Notes: generated by a model not told the origin, from the sequence alone. 64,000 nt of DNA from an uncultured Erysipelotrichaceae bacterium (GCA_910588075.1 CAJUOS010000001.1:89586-153585); one strand, 5' to 3'; shown: positions 37,917 to 46,734, counted from the stretch's first letter. Program-made: numbers and translations.

Positions 37917-38141
37917 CTATTTGTCGGCTCTTTCTAACTTGTCTTCTTCTTTATCTATCTCTTCGGCCCATTTTAAAAACTTTTGGAATTCTTCATCTTT
38001 TTCCATCTCCGATTGAATTTCTGCAATGACCTTTGAATCATTACCATGATAGCTTCCTTCCGATTCGCATCCCTCTTGAAAATCTCTTATTTCTTCTTCT
38101 GTCCAAGGTGTAGGATCAAATTCAAGTTGTTTTCTATCCAT
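37917..38141 (-). CDS. Small acidic protein; candidate immunity to the MuF toxin
   Basis: 74 residues, strongly acidic (WTEEEIRDFQEGCESEGSY, KWAEEIDKEEDKLER). It starts one base after the minor capsid gene stop. The gene after a MuF toxin is typically the immunity gene, but this is inference; it could equally be a general head-module protein. Confidence 0.5.
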   Translation of the reverse strand: MDRKQLEFDPTPWTEEEIRDFQEGCESEGSYHGNDSKVIAEIQSEMEKDEEFQKFLKWAEEIDKEEDKLERADK

Positions 38142-38142
38142 A

Positions 38143-39846
38143 TTATTTGCTCAACCCTTTCTTCACAAGATAATTATATAATACTCTATCCTTTTCAAAA
38201 AGCAACCTTGGATTTGTTATAAATGTTTCGTAACCTACACTTATATATTCAATTAGTTCACTTTTGCTAAATGTATGGTTATTCCTTATAAATTCTTCTT
38301 TTGTAATATACAATCTTCCTTGATATGGTCTAACAAATAAATCTGATAAAACTCTGACATATTCTACACCATTATATGTTTGATATTTATAAGAGCTTAT
38401 TGACTTAAAAACATTATCTAATACCTTAGCAAAATCTTTATCATTATATAAATCAATATTTTCAGATACATAATGTGCAAATTCATGGGCAAATAGCCCA
38501 TTTTTTGACTTACTTTTATTTAATACTATATATTTAATTTTGCCATTAAACAAACTTCCATAATAGCTTTCTTTTTTAGAAGAAAAAATCTTGATTTTAT
38601 TCTTCCTTATATATTCCAAATCCTTAATTGGCATATGTTTTAAGTCATTTTTAATATTTTCTTTAAGAACTGTATTTCTACTAAAAATATGAAGTTTTTT
38701 GAAGTACTCATTTACAACATCATCTGAATTTTCAATTTTTTGTATTATTTTTTCTTCAAAGTTAAATGGTAACCATTCGTCATCATACCCAAGTTTTCTA
38801 TCTTTCTCAATCCATTGTTCTTTTATTTTTTGTGCCTGTTCAATATTCACAGGATCTAAAGAACCTATTTCGAGTCTTTTTTGCTGTTGGATATGTAACT
38901 GATTCTTCCTGTGTTTCTGTTCATCAGGAGGATTTTCAATACCATCTTCTCGCAATTTTCCTAATTCTTTCTTTAGGTCATAGAAATATGTAGTCATTGT
39001 ATGTTTACAATTGGGATGAAACAACCCTCCAGATATTGCTTTACTTAATAAAGGAAGATTTTTTTCTTTCGCTTCCTCTTTTGTTCCTCCTGAATAGATA
39101 TCATCAATATAGACTCTACCCTGCCATGGTAAGCATGTTTCAGAGCATTGACCATATTTAGAAATTCTAACAGTTGTAATACCATATGCTTTTCTAACTT
39201 TTCCCTCACTTACTAATTTAGCACGCTTATTTGCTGTTCTTATAGCCATTTCTGCATAAGATGCAATATTAACCCTACGTCCATCTTTGTACTCTATACA
39301 GTTGATTCCAGCCTTTAAGAAATCTTTTGTAGCCCTATCAATAGATTGGTGAAGAGTAAAAGCACCACTATTTGACATAACTTGAGCTTTGAATATTGTT
39401 TTCCTGTACTGATCATTTACCATTCTCAACATTGCATGTTCAGCTTTTGTCATATCTTTTGTAGTTGCCTTAATAAGAGCATTCATTTTATCTTCATCTA
39501 AAGAAAAAAAGCCACCTTCCAATCCTCGCTGAACAGATGACTTAGCTTTTTCACCTCTAGATAATGCTTTTAATATATCTCTTTCTTGAGAAAATCCAGA
39601 TGTTTTATAAGTATCTTTGAGAAACTTTGCTATCTCATTATTGGTTGCTGTAAATTTCTTTGTGAATACTTTTTGATTTTCTTTTTTGAAATTTTCCAAT
39701 GTTTTGAGTTGTTCGACCTGCCACATGGACCAGTTCATACCCTCGTCTTTTTCCCATTTTTGATGTCTTGAAAGATTACGTTTCATAGAAGCAATAAGTT
39801 CTAATTCCATTTCTTCAAAAACGACTCTTACATCATAATCATTCAT
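38143..39846 (-). CDS. MuF-type minor capsid protein with C-terminal metallopeptidase domain
   Basis: 567 residues. Residues about 1-300 are Phage_min_cap2/MuF: it ends in CSETCLPWQGRVYIDDIYSGG and GLFHPNCKHTMTTYFYDL. The remaining 250 residues are unrelated to head proteins and contain HEFAH (454-458), a zincin HExxH motif, with a downstream acidic block (ELIEYISVGYETF) that could supply the third ligand. Such C-terminal domains in MuF proteins are toxins delivered with the head. The small acidic gene that follows may be its partner. Confidence 0.8.
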   Translation of the reverse strand: MNDYDVRVVFEEMELELIASMKRNLSRHQKWEKDEGMNWSMWQVEQLKTLENFKKENQKVFTKKFTATNNEIAKFLKDTYKTSGFSQERDILKALSRGEKAKSSVQRGLEGGFFSLDEDKMNALIKATTKDMTKAEHAMLRMVNDQYRKTIFKAQVMSNSGAFTLHQSIDRATKDFLKAGINCIEYKDGRRVNIASYAEMAIRTANKRAKLVSEGKVRKAYGITTVRISKYGQCSETCLPWQGRVYIDDIYSGGTKEEAKEKNLPLLSKAISGGLFHPNCKHTMTTYFYDLKKELGKLREDGIENPPDEQKHRKNQLHIQQQKRLEIGSLDPVNIEQAQKIKEQWIEKDRKLGYDDEWLPFNFEEKIIQKIENSDDVVNEYFKKLHIFSRNTVLKENIKNDLKHMPIKDLEYIRKNKIKIFSSKKESYYGSLFNGKIKYIVLNKSKSKNGLFAHEFAHYVSENIDLYNDKDFAKVLDNVFKSISSYKYQTYNGVEYVRVLSDLFVRPYQGRLYITKEEFIRNNHTFSKSELIEYISVGYETFITNPRLLFEKDRVLYNYLVKKGLSK

Positions 39847-40076
39847 TAGATACTCCTTTTGTATTTGACTTTATAGCCTTTCTTATTCCATGAAACAATT
39901 GCATTTGTTAAATCTTTCTGTGTTTGAAATACATCATTTCTCATTTCTGCATAATCATCTTTTTCTAATGCTATTATTGTTGGTTTATTAGGTATTGATT
40001 TACTTACCTGTGCAATTAAACCTTTAAATTCTTTTCTTCCCATCTCATATGTATGTCCCTTAATTGATATTATCAT
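39846..40076 (-). CDS. Small phage head-module protein
   Basis: 76 residues, beta-alpha, no family recognised. Overlaps the portal gene by 17 bases and the MuF gene start by one base, so coupled between them. Confidence 0.55.
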   Translation of the reverse strand: MIISIKGHTYEMGRKEFKGLIAQVSKSIPNKPTIIALEKDDYAEMRNDVFQTQKDLTNAIVSWNKKGYKVKYKRSI

Positions 40077-41592
40077 CTTGTTTTACCTCATCATCTATAT
40101 TTTCAGTTTCAACATTTTCAATAGTAGGTTCTTCCATTTCAGCAATACCTTGTTCTTGTTTAAGACGCTGAATTTCTTTTGCTTTCCAATCATCATCTTT
40201 AGAATCACCATACAATTCATTAACAGAAGCCTCAATACTCATGATTCCACCTTGTTTAGCTTTGCTGACTGTTTCTACTGTCGCCTCAAATGATGGATTT
40301 GCATACTCTCCAAACTCAACTGTAACCTCTATATCATCTGACAGTGTTTTTTGATTGTAGGTATCATATGCTTTCATAATATTGTTAATAACCACAGGAA
40401 TACATTTCTGTAATGCTTCGATAATTTTATTACGAGTATAAAGAGTAGCTTTTTCTTTCTCTCTCTGTGCCTCTGCATTGTCTAATTTTTTGACATCTAT
40501 TCCTAATGTACTAGGACTGATCAACCCTTGCAGGCATGCATCTAAAGCAGTCATATAAGATTGAATATAATTTTCACTAGGAATAGCTGGCTGTACTAAT
40601 TTGATCTCATTCTTTCCATTCTCACTTCCATCTGCCTTTAAATCAATAAAGCGATTATCAAAATCATTAGGTTTCAATATCTTTCCTGTTCTTGGATCTC
40701 TGGGCAGTAGATTCTCTGGAATATATTTAGTTGATCTGCTTGCTCTTACTGCATCCATCCATTGAGAGAAAGCTTCATCTATGGAATCAAAGGCTCCTTC
40801 CTTTGAATCAAAAACTGAACGTCCTCTATTCTTCCATTTTGTAGATTTGAATACCTTAAACGGAATGGCCATACAGAATTGGCCTCTTGCAGTTTGATTT
40901 CCTTCGTTATCCTCATCATATCCCGCAAACTTATAGTCTAAGATATTAGCAGTTTCTGGAATTGTATCTAATGGAACTTCTCTCTCTTCAGGAAGTCTAA
41001 CTAATTTATTTTTTATATAGCCATATCCATATGTTTCATACAACATGTAATTCCTTTTGTTATGTGTATATCTTGTCTTGAATACAGCTTCTTTAAATCT
41101 TCCTCTTGTATACTTTAAATCAACATTATTTGAAGCATAAAATTCAACTAATGGATAATCACTGATTGCTCTATCAAATGTAATTTTAAAAGCACCATCT
41201 CCCAAGTATAGTGCTTTTAAAACGGCATCTTCCACAATATCTTTAAAATCATTATCTGTTAAAATATTCTCAAATTCATCTTGTCTTTTATTCAATTTAA
41301 TATCATTCATATCTCTAATGACAATTGACGTTAATGTCTCAACAATAATATGTGGTAATCCTAAATGAATCTTTCTCATTTTAATCTTAGGAACAGAACC
41401 CCAAAACATAGCATCACTGGTAAACAAGTTTTTATATAATTGTTCTAATTCGTTAGGATCTCCACGCATCCAAATTTCATTTTTAATACAATTTGTATCA
41501 AAATTTAAGTTTTCATTGATACTTATTGTAGTGTTTGGGGCTTCCTGTATATCTAACCATCCTTTTATCATTTTCTTTAATCCTCCTAGCAT
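40060..41592 (-). CDS. Portal protein
   Basis: 510 residues matching SPP1/A118-type portal (MRGDPNELEQLYKNLF, GLISPSTLGIDVKKLDNAEAQREKEKATLYTRNK). It directly follows the large terminase and forms the DNA entry ring. C-terminus is acidic. Confidence 0.9.
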   Translation of the reverse strand: MLGGLKKMIKGWLDIQEAPNTTISINENLNFDTNCIKNEIWMRGDPNELEQLYKNLFTSDAMFWGSVPKIKMRKIHLGLPHIIVETLTSIVIRDMNDIKLNKRQDEFENILTDNDFKDIVEDAVLKALYLGDGAFKITFDRAISDYPLVEFYASNNVDLKYTRGRFKEAVFKTRYTHNKRNYMLYETYGYGYIKNKLVRLPEEREVPLDTIPETANILDYKFAGYDEDNEGNQTARGQFCMAIPFKVFKSTKWKNRGRSVFDSKEGAFDSIDEAFSQWMDAVRASRSTKYIPENLLPRDPRTGKILKPNDFDNRFIDLKADGSENGKNEIKLVQPAIPSENYIQSYMTALDACLQGLISPSTLGIDVKKLDNAEAQREKEKATLYTRNKIIEALQKCIPVVINNIMKAYDTYNQKTLSDDIEVTVEFGEYANPSFEATVETVSKAKQGGIMSIEASVNELYGDSKDDDWKAKEIQRLKQEQGIAEMEEPTIENVETENIDDEVKQDDNIN

Positions 41593-41593
41593 A

Positions 41594-42943
41594 TTATCCT
41601 CCTACTCCTATTTCATTAACATGTGGAATAAAGCCATACTGACTTGCGTTGATAGTATGATCATTCCTATCTTCTGGTTCATATTTATCATCTTTCCATG
41701 AATAAGCCTCCAGTTCTTTTATATGATTGATACAATGCGCCAGAACAATATAATCATCTGTTTTAAACCATCCTAACTGTAGATGTATACGGTCAATTAC
41801 AGTCATTTTCTTCCAAGCTCTGTTGAAAATATAAATGCAAGGATTATTCCTTGCATACTTGTCTAATTCTTTTAACGTGGCTTGATCAGCGCTATCAACA
41901 TAAACATTCATAGCAAAGCCCCACTCTTTTCTATTTCTTTCAAGAAAAGCAATGAGATTGTTTACAACATCACTAGGTGCAAGCGGCTCATTTAAATCCT
42001 TGTTATTTCTTACTTCTTCATCTAGTATAACTAGCTTTCCATTACTTAGAACACCCTGAAACACAAAAGAAATCGTGTCAGGTGTATCATCAGAATAAGC
42101 TGTATCAACACCACATGAAAAAGTTTTAAAATATAAGTTATTCTTCTTGATATATTCTTTAAATTCATTGTAATCAAAAACATGTCTCTTTCTTGTGAAG
42201 TTGCTGAATACCAGACCAGTAGCACGTCCTCTAAGCCCCTGTATCTTGTTCTTATACATCTTTGTACCAACTGGAACTGCATCTATCTTCTTTTGAATAT
42301 CCTTTTCTGTAAGTGAAGCATTATCGTAAAATGTAAAATACCAATGTATCCATCCAGGAATATATGGTTCATTCAGTTCCTCTAACAATTCATTTGGATA
42401 ATCACTTAAATACTTTTTTAAAGGTCTGCTTTTGTTGATAAATTCCTTATACACTGGAAGCGAAGGATCATCAGGATTTGATGTTGTCATCATATACTCA
42501 CATCTATGTGTAATTTCTCTTAAGAATTCCATATCACAGATATTAACCTCATCTATAAAGACGCAGCCTACTTGTGATCCAAGAACCTTTTTCCATCTGG
42601 TTTTATCATTATACCCACATACATAAATAATTTTTATTCCCTTTGATGTATGATACTGAATATGTGGAAGTCGTATATTGCCTTTACCACTAGCATGATA
42701 TGATGTTACACCTTCAAATTGCGCCAACATTCCTAATTCACTGTTAATGATGTTTTTCTCTACTGTTCCAATGTCTGCCCCAGCAATAACATGGTCTTTC
42801 TTATCACTCATAGCCACCCTGAGCATAAATTTAGGTATACCCACTGTTGTTTTTCCTGCAGCAGTTGTTCCCTCTAAAAATTCACGTTCACAATATGTAG
42901 ATAAAAAATCTTTAAACTTTGGTGATAGAACAAGATTAATCAC
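41594..42943 (-). CDS. Terminase large subunit
   Basis: 449 residues. Walker A EGTTAAGKTTVGI at about 24-36, Walker B GCVFIDEVNICD, and the nuclease acidic motifs in SCGVDTAYSDDTPD and VYVDSADQATLKEL. Translocates and cuts DNA at the portal. Confidence 0.95.
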   Translation of the reverse strand: MINLVLSPKFKDFLSTYCEREFLEGTTAAGKTTVGIPKFMLRVAMSDKKDHVIAGADIGTVEKNIINSELGMLAQFEGVTSYHASGKGNIRLPHIQYHTSKGIKIIYVCGYNDKTRWKKVLGSQVGCVFIDEVNICDMEFLREITHRCEYMMTTSNPDDPSLPVYKEFINKSRPLKKYLSDYPNELLEELNEPYIPGWIHWYFTFYDNASLTEKDIQKKIDAVPVGTKMYKNKIQGLRGRATGLVFSNFTRKRHVFDYNEFKEYIKKNNLYFKTFSCGVDTAYSDDTPDTISFVFQGVLSNGKLVILDEEVRNNKDLNEPLAPSDVVNNLIAFLERNRKEWGFAMNVYVDSADQATLKELDKYARNNPCIYIFNRAWKKMTVIDRIHLQLGWFKTDDYIVLAHCINHIKELEAYSWKDDKYEPEDRNDHTINASQYGFIPHVNEIGVGG

Positions 42944-43415
42944 TTATCTCATCTTCCTTAACAGGCACCATCTGTTTGACAAGATTTTCAATGTTACTGA
43001 TAGCATTTTGTTGTTTTTGTCTTTCATCATCTTTAACCTCTAATTTCTCAGTAAACATTCCAAAACGCCTTCCAAGAAGTTCAGCAGCTCTAAGTCTTTC
43101 TTTTTCATCTGGAGGTTTCTCAATAGTCTCTTGACATCCATCACCACACATGGCCAATACTGAAGAATGAGATTCTCCACGCATGACTGATGTTAAATAT
43201 TCCATGACTTCCTGAATATCAGCAGTGCGTTCATTCTCTAGTTCTTTTAATCTTTTATCTTTATATTCTCTGATGTCATCTTGACTAAGGAGTTTGCTTG
43301 CTCTTGAAGCTGCCGCTTTATCACTTTTAATGTTTTTATAAACAGCTTTATATGCTCTTGTTCCATTTAGGTCTATCAAGTATTCATCAACGAACATCTT
43401 TTGTTTTTCAGTCAT
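42936..43415 (-). CDS. Terminase small subunit
   Basis: 159 residues from ATG 43415 (GAAAGGATGG upstream). MTEKQKMFVDEYLIDLNGTRAYKAVYKN is the Terminase_2 helix-turn-helix that recognises the packaging site. The longer upstream frame runs into the tRNA-like gene and is rejected. Confidence 0.9.
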   Translation of the reverse strand: MTEKQKMFVDEYLIDLNGTRAYKAVYKNIKSDKAAASRASKLLSQDDIREYKDKRLKELENERTADIQEVMEYLTSVMRGESHSSVLAMCGDGCQETIEKPPDEKERLRAAELLGRRFGMFTEKLEVKDDERQKQQNAISNIENLVKQMVPVKEDEISD

Positions 43416-43442
43416 AATGACACCATCCTTTCTTTTTACTAG

Positions 43443-43514
43443 TTGCAGGAGGTGGACTCGAACCACCTAAACAAGATAAGGAGTCTTGCAAGTTGCCTGT
43501 TACTTCATCCTGCC
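43443..43514 (-). tRNA. tRNA-Arg(CCU)-like gene, no encoded CCA
   Basis: On the minus strand a full cloverleaf: acceptor GGCAGGA/TCCTGCA, U8, D-stem AAGT/ACTT with GG in the loop, anticodon stem CAAGA/TCTTG with loop CTCCTTA (anticodon CCT, read AGG), T-stem GGTGG/CCACC with TTCGAGT loop, discriminator A. The first pair is G1-A72, a mismatch. It lies 28 bases before the small terminase start codon. Confidence 0.78.
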
Positions 43515-43551
43515 ATATTTTAGTTAAAAGAAAAACCACAGCGTGTGTGGT

Positions 43552-44034
43552 TTAATCATCATTTGATTTTATAGATACACCATATACAGATTGTAGTGTC
43601 CAATCGTCATCTTCATAATCTTCTATAGATCTTTTTAACATTAAATTAAACACATAATTACCTTCCGCTTCATCTTCTGGTAAGTATATTGGTGTATTAC
43701 AAATAACATTTACAGTCTTATTAAAATAAACATCTTCATTTTCTGGTAATTTGATTTCAAAATTTATCATATTTAAAAACAAACTATAATCACCACATAT
43801 TTTTTCTAATTTTATTTGACATTTTAAACATCCATGATTATCCAGAACATTTCTCCTTCTTTTTATGCTATCATGATTTGATATAAAATTAAAATATATT
43901 TTTAGCTTAAAATCATTAATATATTTCTTCTTACCTTCTTCTTTTATAATAATTTTTCTTAACAAATCACTATCTGATAAATAATCTTTATTTTTATAAC
44001 ATAAAATATTAGCGTTAATATTATCTACACACAT
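43552..44034 (-). CDS. Cargo protein of unknown function
   Basis: 160 residues from ATG 44034 (AAAGGAG well placed; the longer frame lies in the upstream gene). Beta-rich C-terminal half with PIYLPEDEAEGN and a CLKC pair, no recognised domain. It is coupled to the membrane protein upstream with a one-base gap and forms a two-gene cargo unit between the toxin-antitoxin region and terminase. Confidence 0.65.
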   Translation of the reverse strand: MCVDNINANILCYKNKDYLSDSDLLRKIIIKEEGKKKYINDFKLKIYFNFISNHDSIKRRRNVLDNHGCLKCQIKLEKICGDYSLFLNMINFEIKLPENEDVYFNKTVNVICNTPIYLPEDEAEGNYVFNLMLKRSIEDYEDDDWTLQSVYGVSIKSNDD

Positions 44035-44035
44035 A

Positions 44036-44518
44036 TTAATTATCTCCTTTATCAAATTTATCATACGAAGAGCTAGGCGACCATCCACCTTTTTCTGTTT
44101 TTTTATTAGTTTTTAATGAACTAATTGCTGTACCAGTTTGCAAAGAATGCATTCGAGTATATAATTCCATTTTTTCGTCAGTTGATTTATTAGCTAAATC
44201 CTCTGTCATACATCTTAAAAATTCATCATCAAAATCTTTCATTGTGTATTTTTTATTTCCGATAGATATGTTTAAGGCTTCCCTGCTAAATTTAAAAAAG
44301 TATACTAGTATAAAAATATCAAAACAGAAACCGAATATACATATACACAAATCTAGATTAGAATATTTTTCAGTTCCTAACACACGTAAACATATAAATT
44401 CATTAATAGGATATGCTGTTAAACCGAAAATAAATGTTACAAACGTATCTATCATTGGATATTTTTTATGCAATTTTATTAATTTTAATTTCCATTTACT
44501 ATTCCCTCTTACTGCCAT
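44036..44518 (-). CDS. Cargo membrane protein of unknown function
   Basis: 160 residues from ATG 44518 (GGGAG upstream). Two hydrophobic segments near residues 25-45 and 55-80, then a hydrophilic tail ending in KGGWSPSSSYDKF. Could be an exclusion or effector protein; no family recognised. Its upstream region carries the same 30-bp element as the ATPase cargo gene. Confidence 0.65.
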   Translation of the reverse strand: MAVRGNSKWKLKLIKLHKKYPMIDTFVTFIFGLTAYPINEFICLRVLGTEKYSNLDLCICIFGFCFDIFILVYFFKFSREALNISIGNKKYTMKDFDDEFLRCMTEDLANKSTDEKMELYTRMHSLQTGTAISSLKTNKKTEKGGWSPSSSYDKFDKGDN

Positions 44519-44605
44519 GGTAAACTCCCATCTTTCTATATAAACTCCCGTCCTTTTATACATATACATTTTACAACATATTTTTTAACGAGTAATTTCC
44601 CATGC

Positions 44606-44635
44606 ACAAAATGCAAGAAAAGTGTACAAAATGCA
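44606..44635 (-). repeat. 30-bp iteron element, copy 2 (upstream of two-gene cargo)
   Basis: Same 30 bases as 24460-24489. It lies about 90 bases before the membrane protein start, after the terminator at 44766-44795. Confidence 0.75.
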
Positions 44636-44645
44636 TTAATTTATC

Positions 44646-44758
44646 TTGTAAAACGATACCACTATGCGAAAAAAGGGAAATTTATGACATTCTAAAGACC
44701 TGCATGTAAAACACTTGCTGCTACCAAAGTTCAAAAATAAAGTGATACCGTCTTACAA
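44646..44758 (-). ncRNA. Candidate structured RNA or MITE-like inverted repeat element
   Basis: 18-base arms at 44646-44663 and 44741-44758 match at 15 of 18 positions as DNA. On the minus strand the three differences become G-U pairs, so the minus RNA can form an 18-bp stem with a 77-base loop. The gap holds no gene. No target-site duplication is seen. Confidence 0.4.
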
Positions 44759-44763
44759 AACAA

Positions 44764-44797
44764 AAAGAACAACACTCTTGCTGTTCTTTTCAAAATG
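44764..44797 (-). terminator. Terminator downstream of the toxin-antitoxin/early operon
   Basis: AAAAGAACA and TGTTCTTTT flank GCAAGAGTG with a T run on the minus strand. It separates the early operon and toxin-antitoxin pair from the cargo unit. The rest of the 300-base gap holds only the inverted repeat element and A/T-rich sequence. Confidence 0.75.
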
Positions 44798-44939
44798 AAT
44801 ATAAAGGGGTCAACTAATGAAATCTTGTCTTTCTGTCTTCTCTGACATTATAATAATATCATACCTTGCGATTAACATGTTTAACATTTTTAACATCTTT
44901 TCTTTTTTCTATCACTTTTTTTAAAAAGAGAAGTCTATT

Positions 44940-45206
44940 TTACTTATAGACCTCTCTTCTGTGACCTACTTCTAATATTAGAATAACTAATTCATCATCT
45001 TTGATTTGAGTAATAACTCTATAATTACCTACTCTGTATCTCCAATGACCTTTCCAGTTTCCTTTTAATGCTTTGCCTTGCTTATAAGGATCTTTGCATT
45101 CACTTAAGTTTTTTTCAATCCATGTAATAAGCATAGCTTTAGTATATCTATCCATTTTCTTCAATTGCTTTAATGCTTGTTTTGAGAACTTTACATGATA
45201 TGTCAT
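44940..45206 (-). CDS. RelE/ParE-family toxin
   Basis: 88 residues with the RelE fold pattern (FSKQALKQLKKMD, WRYRVGNYRVITQIKDDELVILILEVGHRREVY). Probably an mRNA interferase on the ribosome. Overlaps the antitoxin stop by four bases. Confidence 0.88.
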   Translation of the reverse strand: MTYHVKFSKQALKQLKKMDRYTKAMLITWIEKNLSECKDPYKQGKALKGNWKGHWRYRVGNYRVITQIKDDELVILILEVGHRREVYK

Positions 45207-45421
45207 AATCCTAATTCCTTTTTAACTTCATCCATTGAATAAGTAACTGGATCTTTTAAGTATTCTTCATATGCCATATCTGCAATAGCAGCATCATATT
45301 CATCTTCAATTTTTTCAAGCAGAGCTTTCTTAAAAGCTTCTCCTAAAGAATATCCATGAATATCCGCATAACTTTTAAACAACTTTTCTTCTTCTGCATT
45401 TAATCTCATAGAAAAACTCAT
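45203..45421 (-). CDS. RelB/DinJ-type antitoxin
   Basis: 72 residues, ribbon-helix-helix N-terminus (SMRLNAEEEKLFKSYADIHG) and acidic C-terminus for toxin binding. Own promoter at 45445-45473 with a TACTA/TAGTA inverted repeat in the spacer, consistent with autorepression. Confidence 0.88.
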   Translation of the reverse strand: MSFSMRLNAEEEKLFKSYADIHGYSLGEAFKKALLEKIEDEYDAAIADMAYEEYLKDPVTYSMDEVKKELGL

Positions 45422-45444
45422 ATAATCACCTCTTCTTGTAATAC

Positions 45445-45473
45445 ATTGTACTACTTATTATAGTATATGTCAA
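45445..45473 (-). promoter_or_regulatory. Promoter of the RelBE-type pair
   Basis: Minus strand TTGACA (45468-45473), 17 bases, TACAAT (45445-45450). The spacer contains a small inverted repeat, a likely antitoxin operator. Confidence 0.75.
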
Positions 45474-45510
45474 TTCAAATAAAAATATACTTCAAATATC
45501 TTCTTAAAAA

Positions 45511-45873
45511 TTATTTAGCAAGATATTTGTATATTGCTTTATTAATTAACCTTTTAATATGAGTAGAAGAATAATGATGTTTATTTCCAATATATACATC
45601 ACTGTGATTACATACATATTTTTCATAAATCATTACTTTATCACGACCTGAAAAATTTTTTTCAATAAAGTGTTCAATCTCTCTTTGTTTATTTTCTGCT
45701 TTCTCAATCTTCTGCATATATACAGACATCATATCATCCATGGATGTTCCCTTTTCTTCTTGTGAATAAGAAATAGCTTTCAATCCCTCCATCTTGGTTC
45801 TGTAGAACTCAATATCATATTCAAGTTGCTTATGTAATTTTAAATAATCAATGACTTTATCATATGAATTCAA
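45511..45873 (-). CDS. ArpU/RinA-like late transcription regulator
   Basis: 120 residues, helical, with a sigma-like C-terminal helix-turn-helix (HHYSSTHIKRLINKAIYKYLAK). Proteins of this type lie at the end of the early operon and switch on the late genes. Confidence 0.7.
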   Translation of the reverse strand: MNSYDKVIDYLKLHKQLEYDIEFYRTKMEGLKAISYSQEEKGTSMDDMMSVYMQKIEKAENKQREIEHFIEKNFSGRDKVMIYEKYVCNHSDVYIGNKHHYSSTHIKRLINKAIYKYLAK

Positions 45874-45894
45874 ACATATTCCTCCTCATTATCT

Positions 45895-46011
45895 TTATTT
45901 ACTCTTGCTTTGCCAAACAGCAAAGCATATAATACCTACTATACAAAATGCTACTGTTCCTACAATTCCAACAAACACTCCCAAACCAAATGGATTAACG
46001 TACATTTTCAT
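45895..46011 (-). CDS. Small membrane protein
   Basis: 38 residues (MKMYVNPFGLGVFVGIVGTV...) with one hydrophobic helix of about 22 residues. CAGGAG precedes ATG 46011; it overlaps the lipoprotein gene by 17 bases. Confidence 0.65.
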   Translation of the reverse strand: MKMYVNPFGLGVFVGIVGTVAFCIVGIICFAVWQSKSK

Positions 46012-46249
46012 TTACTCCTGTTTTTTTATATAAACTTCCATCATCATTCAATCTAGGTGTAATTCCTTCTGATGTAGATATATACCATACTTCTGTAATT
46101 GGGTCTTGAAATGTATAAACAAACATACTTCCTGTATTTAAAATAACCTCATATTTTACAACACCATCTTTAATGGTATGTTGATTATCTCCTGGCTTAC
46201 ATCCTACTAATAATAGCAATGTAATAAATAATATAGTAATTTTCTTCAT
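45995..46249 (-). CDS. Small phage lipoprotein
   Basis: 84 residues; signal peptide with lipobox LLVGC predicts a membrane-anchored lipoprotein. Phage lipoproteins often block superinfection, but nothing more can be said. Its stop lies in the next small gene. Confidence 0.75.
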   Translation of the reverse strand: MKKITILFITLLLLVGCKPGDNQHTIKDGVVKYEVILNTGSMFVYTFQDPITEVWYISTSEGITPRLNDDGSLYKKTGVNENVR

Positions 46250-46533
46250 TCTTCCTCACTCCAATCTAACGCTTGCCCACATGAAGGACAGTAACAATCT
46301 TCCTCTATATATGGACTAAATTCATTGTTTTTTGACATTACAATAGTTCCAACCAACTTTTCACAATTAGGACATTCGTGTGTATATCCATATTCTTTTT
46401 TTGGCAATGCAATTACTTTCTTAGCTGTTGCTTTATCAACAATTTCTTGAAGTAAATCAACATTCTCACATGTACATCCTAAGCAACCAGCACAATTCAT
46501 TATCTCATTTAACGCATTTTGATATTTATTCAT
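46246..46533 (-). CDS. Zinc-ribbon phage protein
   Basis: 95 residues. Two cysteine sets: CAGCLGCTCE near the N-terminus and CPNC...CYCPSCGQALDW, a zinc ribbon. Early operon gene of unknown role. Four-base overlap with the lipoprotein gene. Confidence 0.7.
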   Translation of the reverse strand: MNKYQNALNEIMNCAGCLGCTCENVDLLQEIVDKATAKKVIALPKKEYGYTHECPNCEKLVGTIVMSKNNEFSPYIEEDCYCPSCGQALDWSEEE

Positions 46534-46551
46534 TTTTGTTCCCTCCTATTT

Positions 46552-46698
46552 TCATCTATGACTACTGTATAAAACTCCAACAATAAAATAAGTACAAGAC
46601 ATTATTAACGCATATATATCTTTAGAAAGATAACTTGCTCCTATTAATATTGAGAAGAAAAACAATAAAATCAAATATATATTATCTTTTTTGTTCAT
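46552..46698 (-). CDS. Small two-span membrane protein
   Basis: 48 residues (MNKKDNIYLILLFFFSILIG...), two hydrophobic helices. AGGAGTATAACTA upstream of ATG 46698. Confidence 0.6.
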   Translation of the reverse strand: MNKKDNIYLILLFFFSILIGASYLSKDIYALIMSCTYFIVGVLYSSHR

Positions 46699-46734
46699 TA
46701 GTTATACTCCTCTCTAAGAAAACCTTAACATTTC

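Noticed and set aside
42936..43466. Longer start for the small terminase gene (43466)
   Set aside because: The extra residues overlap the tRNA-like gene and lack a ribosome site; ATG 43415 has one.
43443..43514. tRNA gene as prophage attachment site
   Set aside because: Direct repeats bounding the prophage do not include it, and it lies in the middle of the phage genome.
24460..44635. Iteron elements as replication origin
   Set aside because: Neither copy lies in or next to the replication genes, and both sit at cargo promoters; an origin would be expected near the initiator gene at 49 kb.
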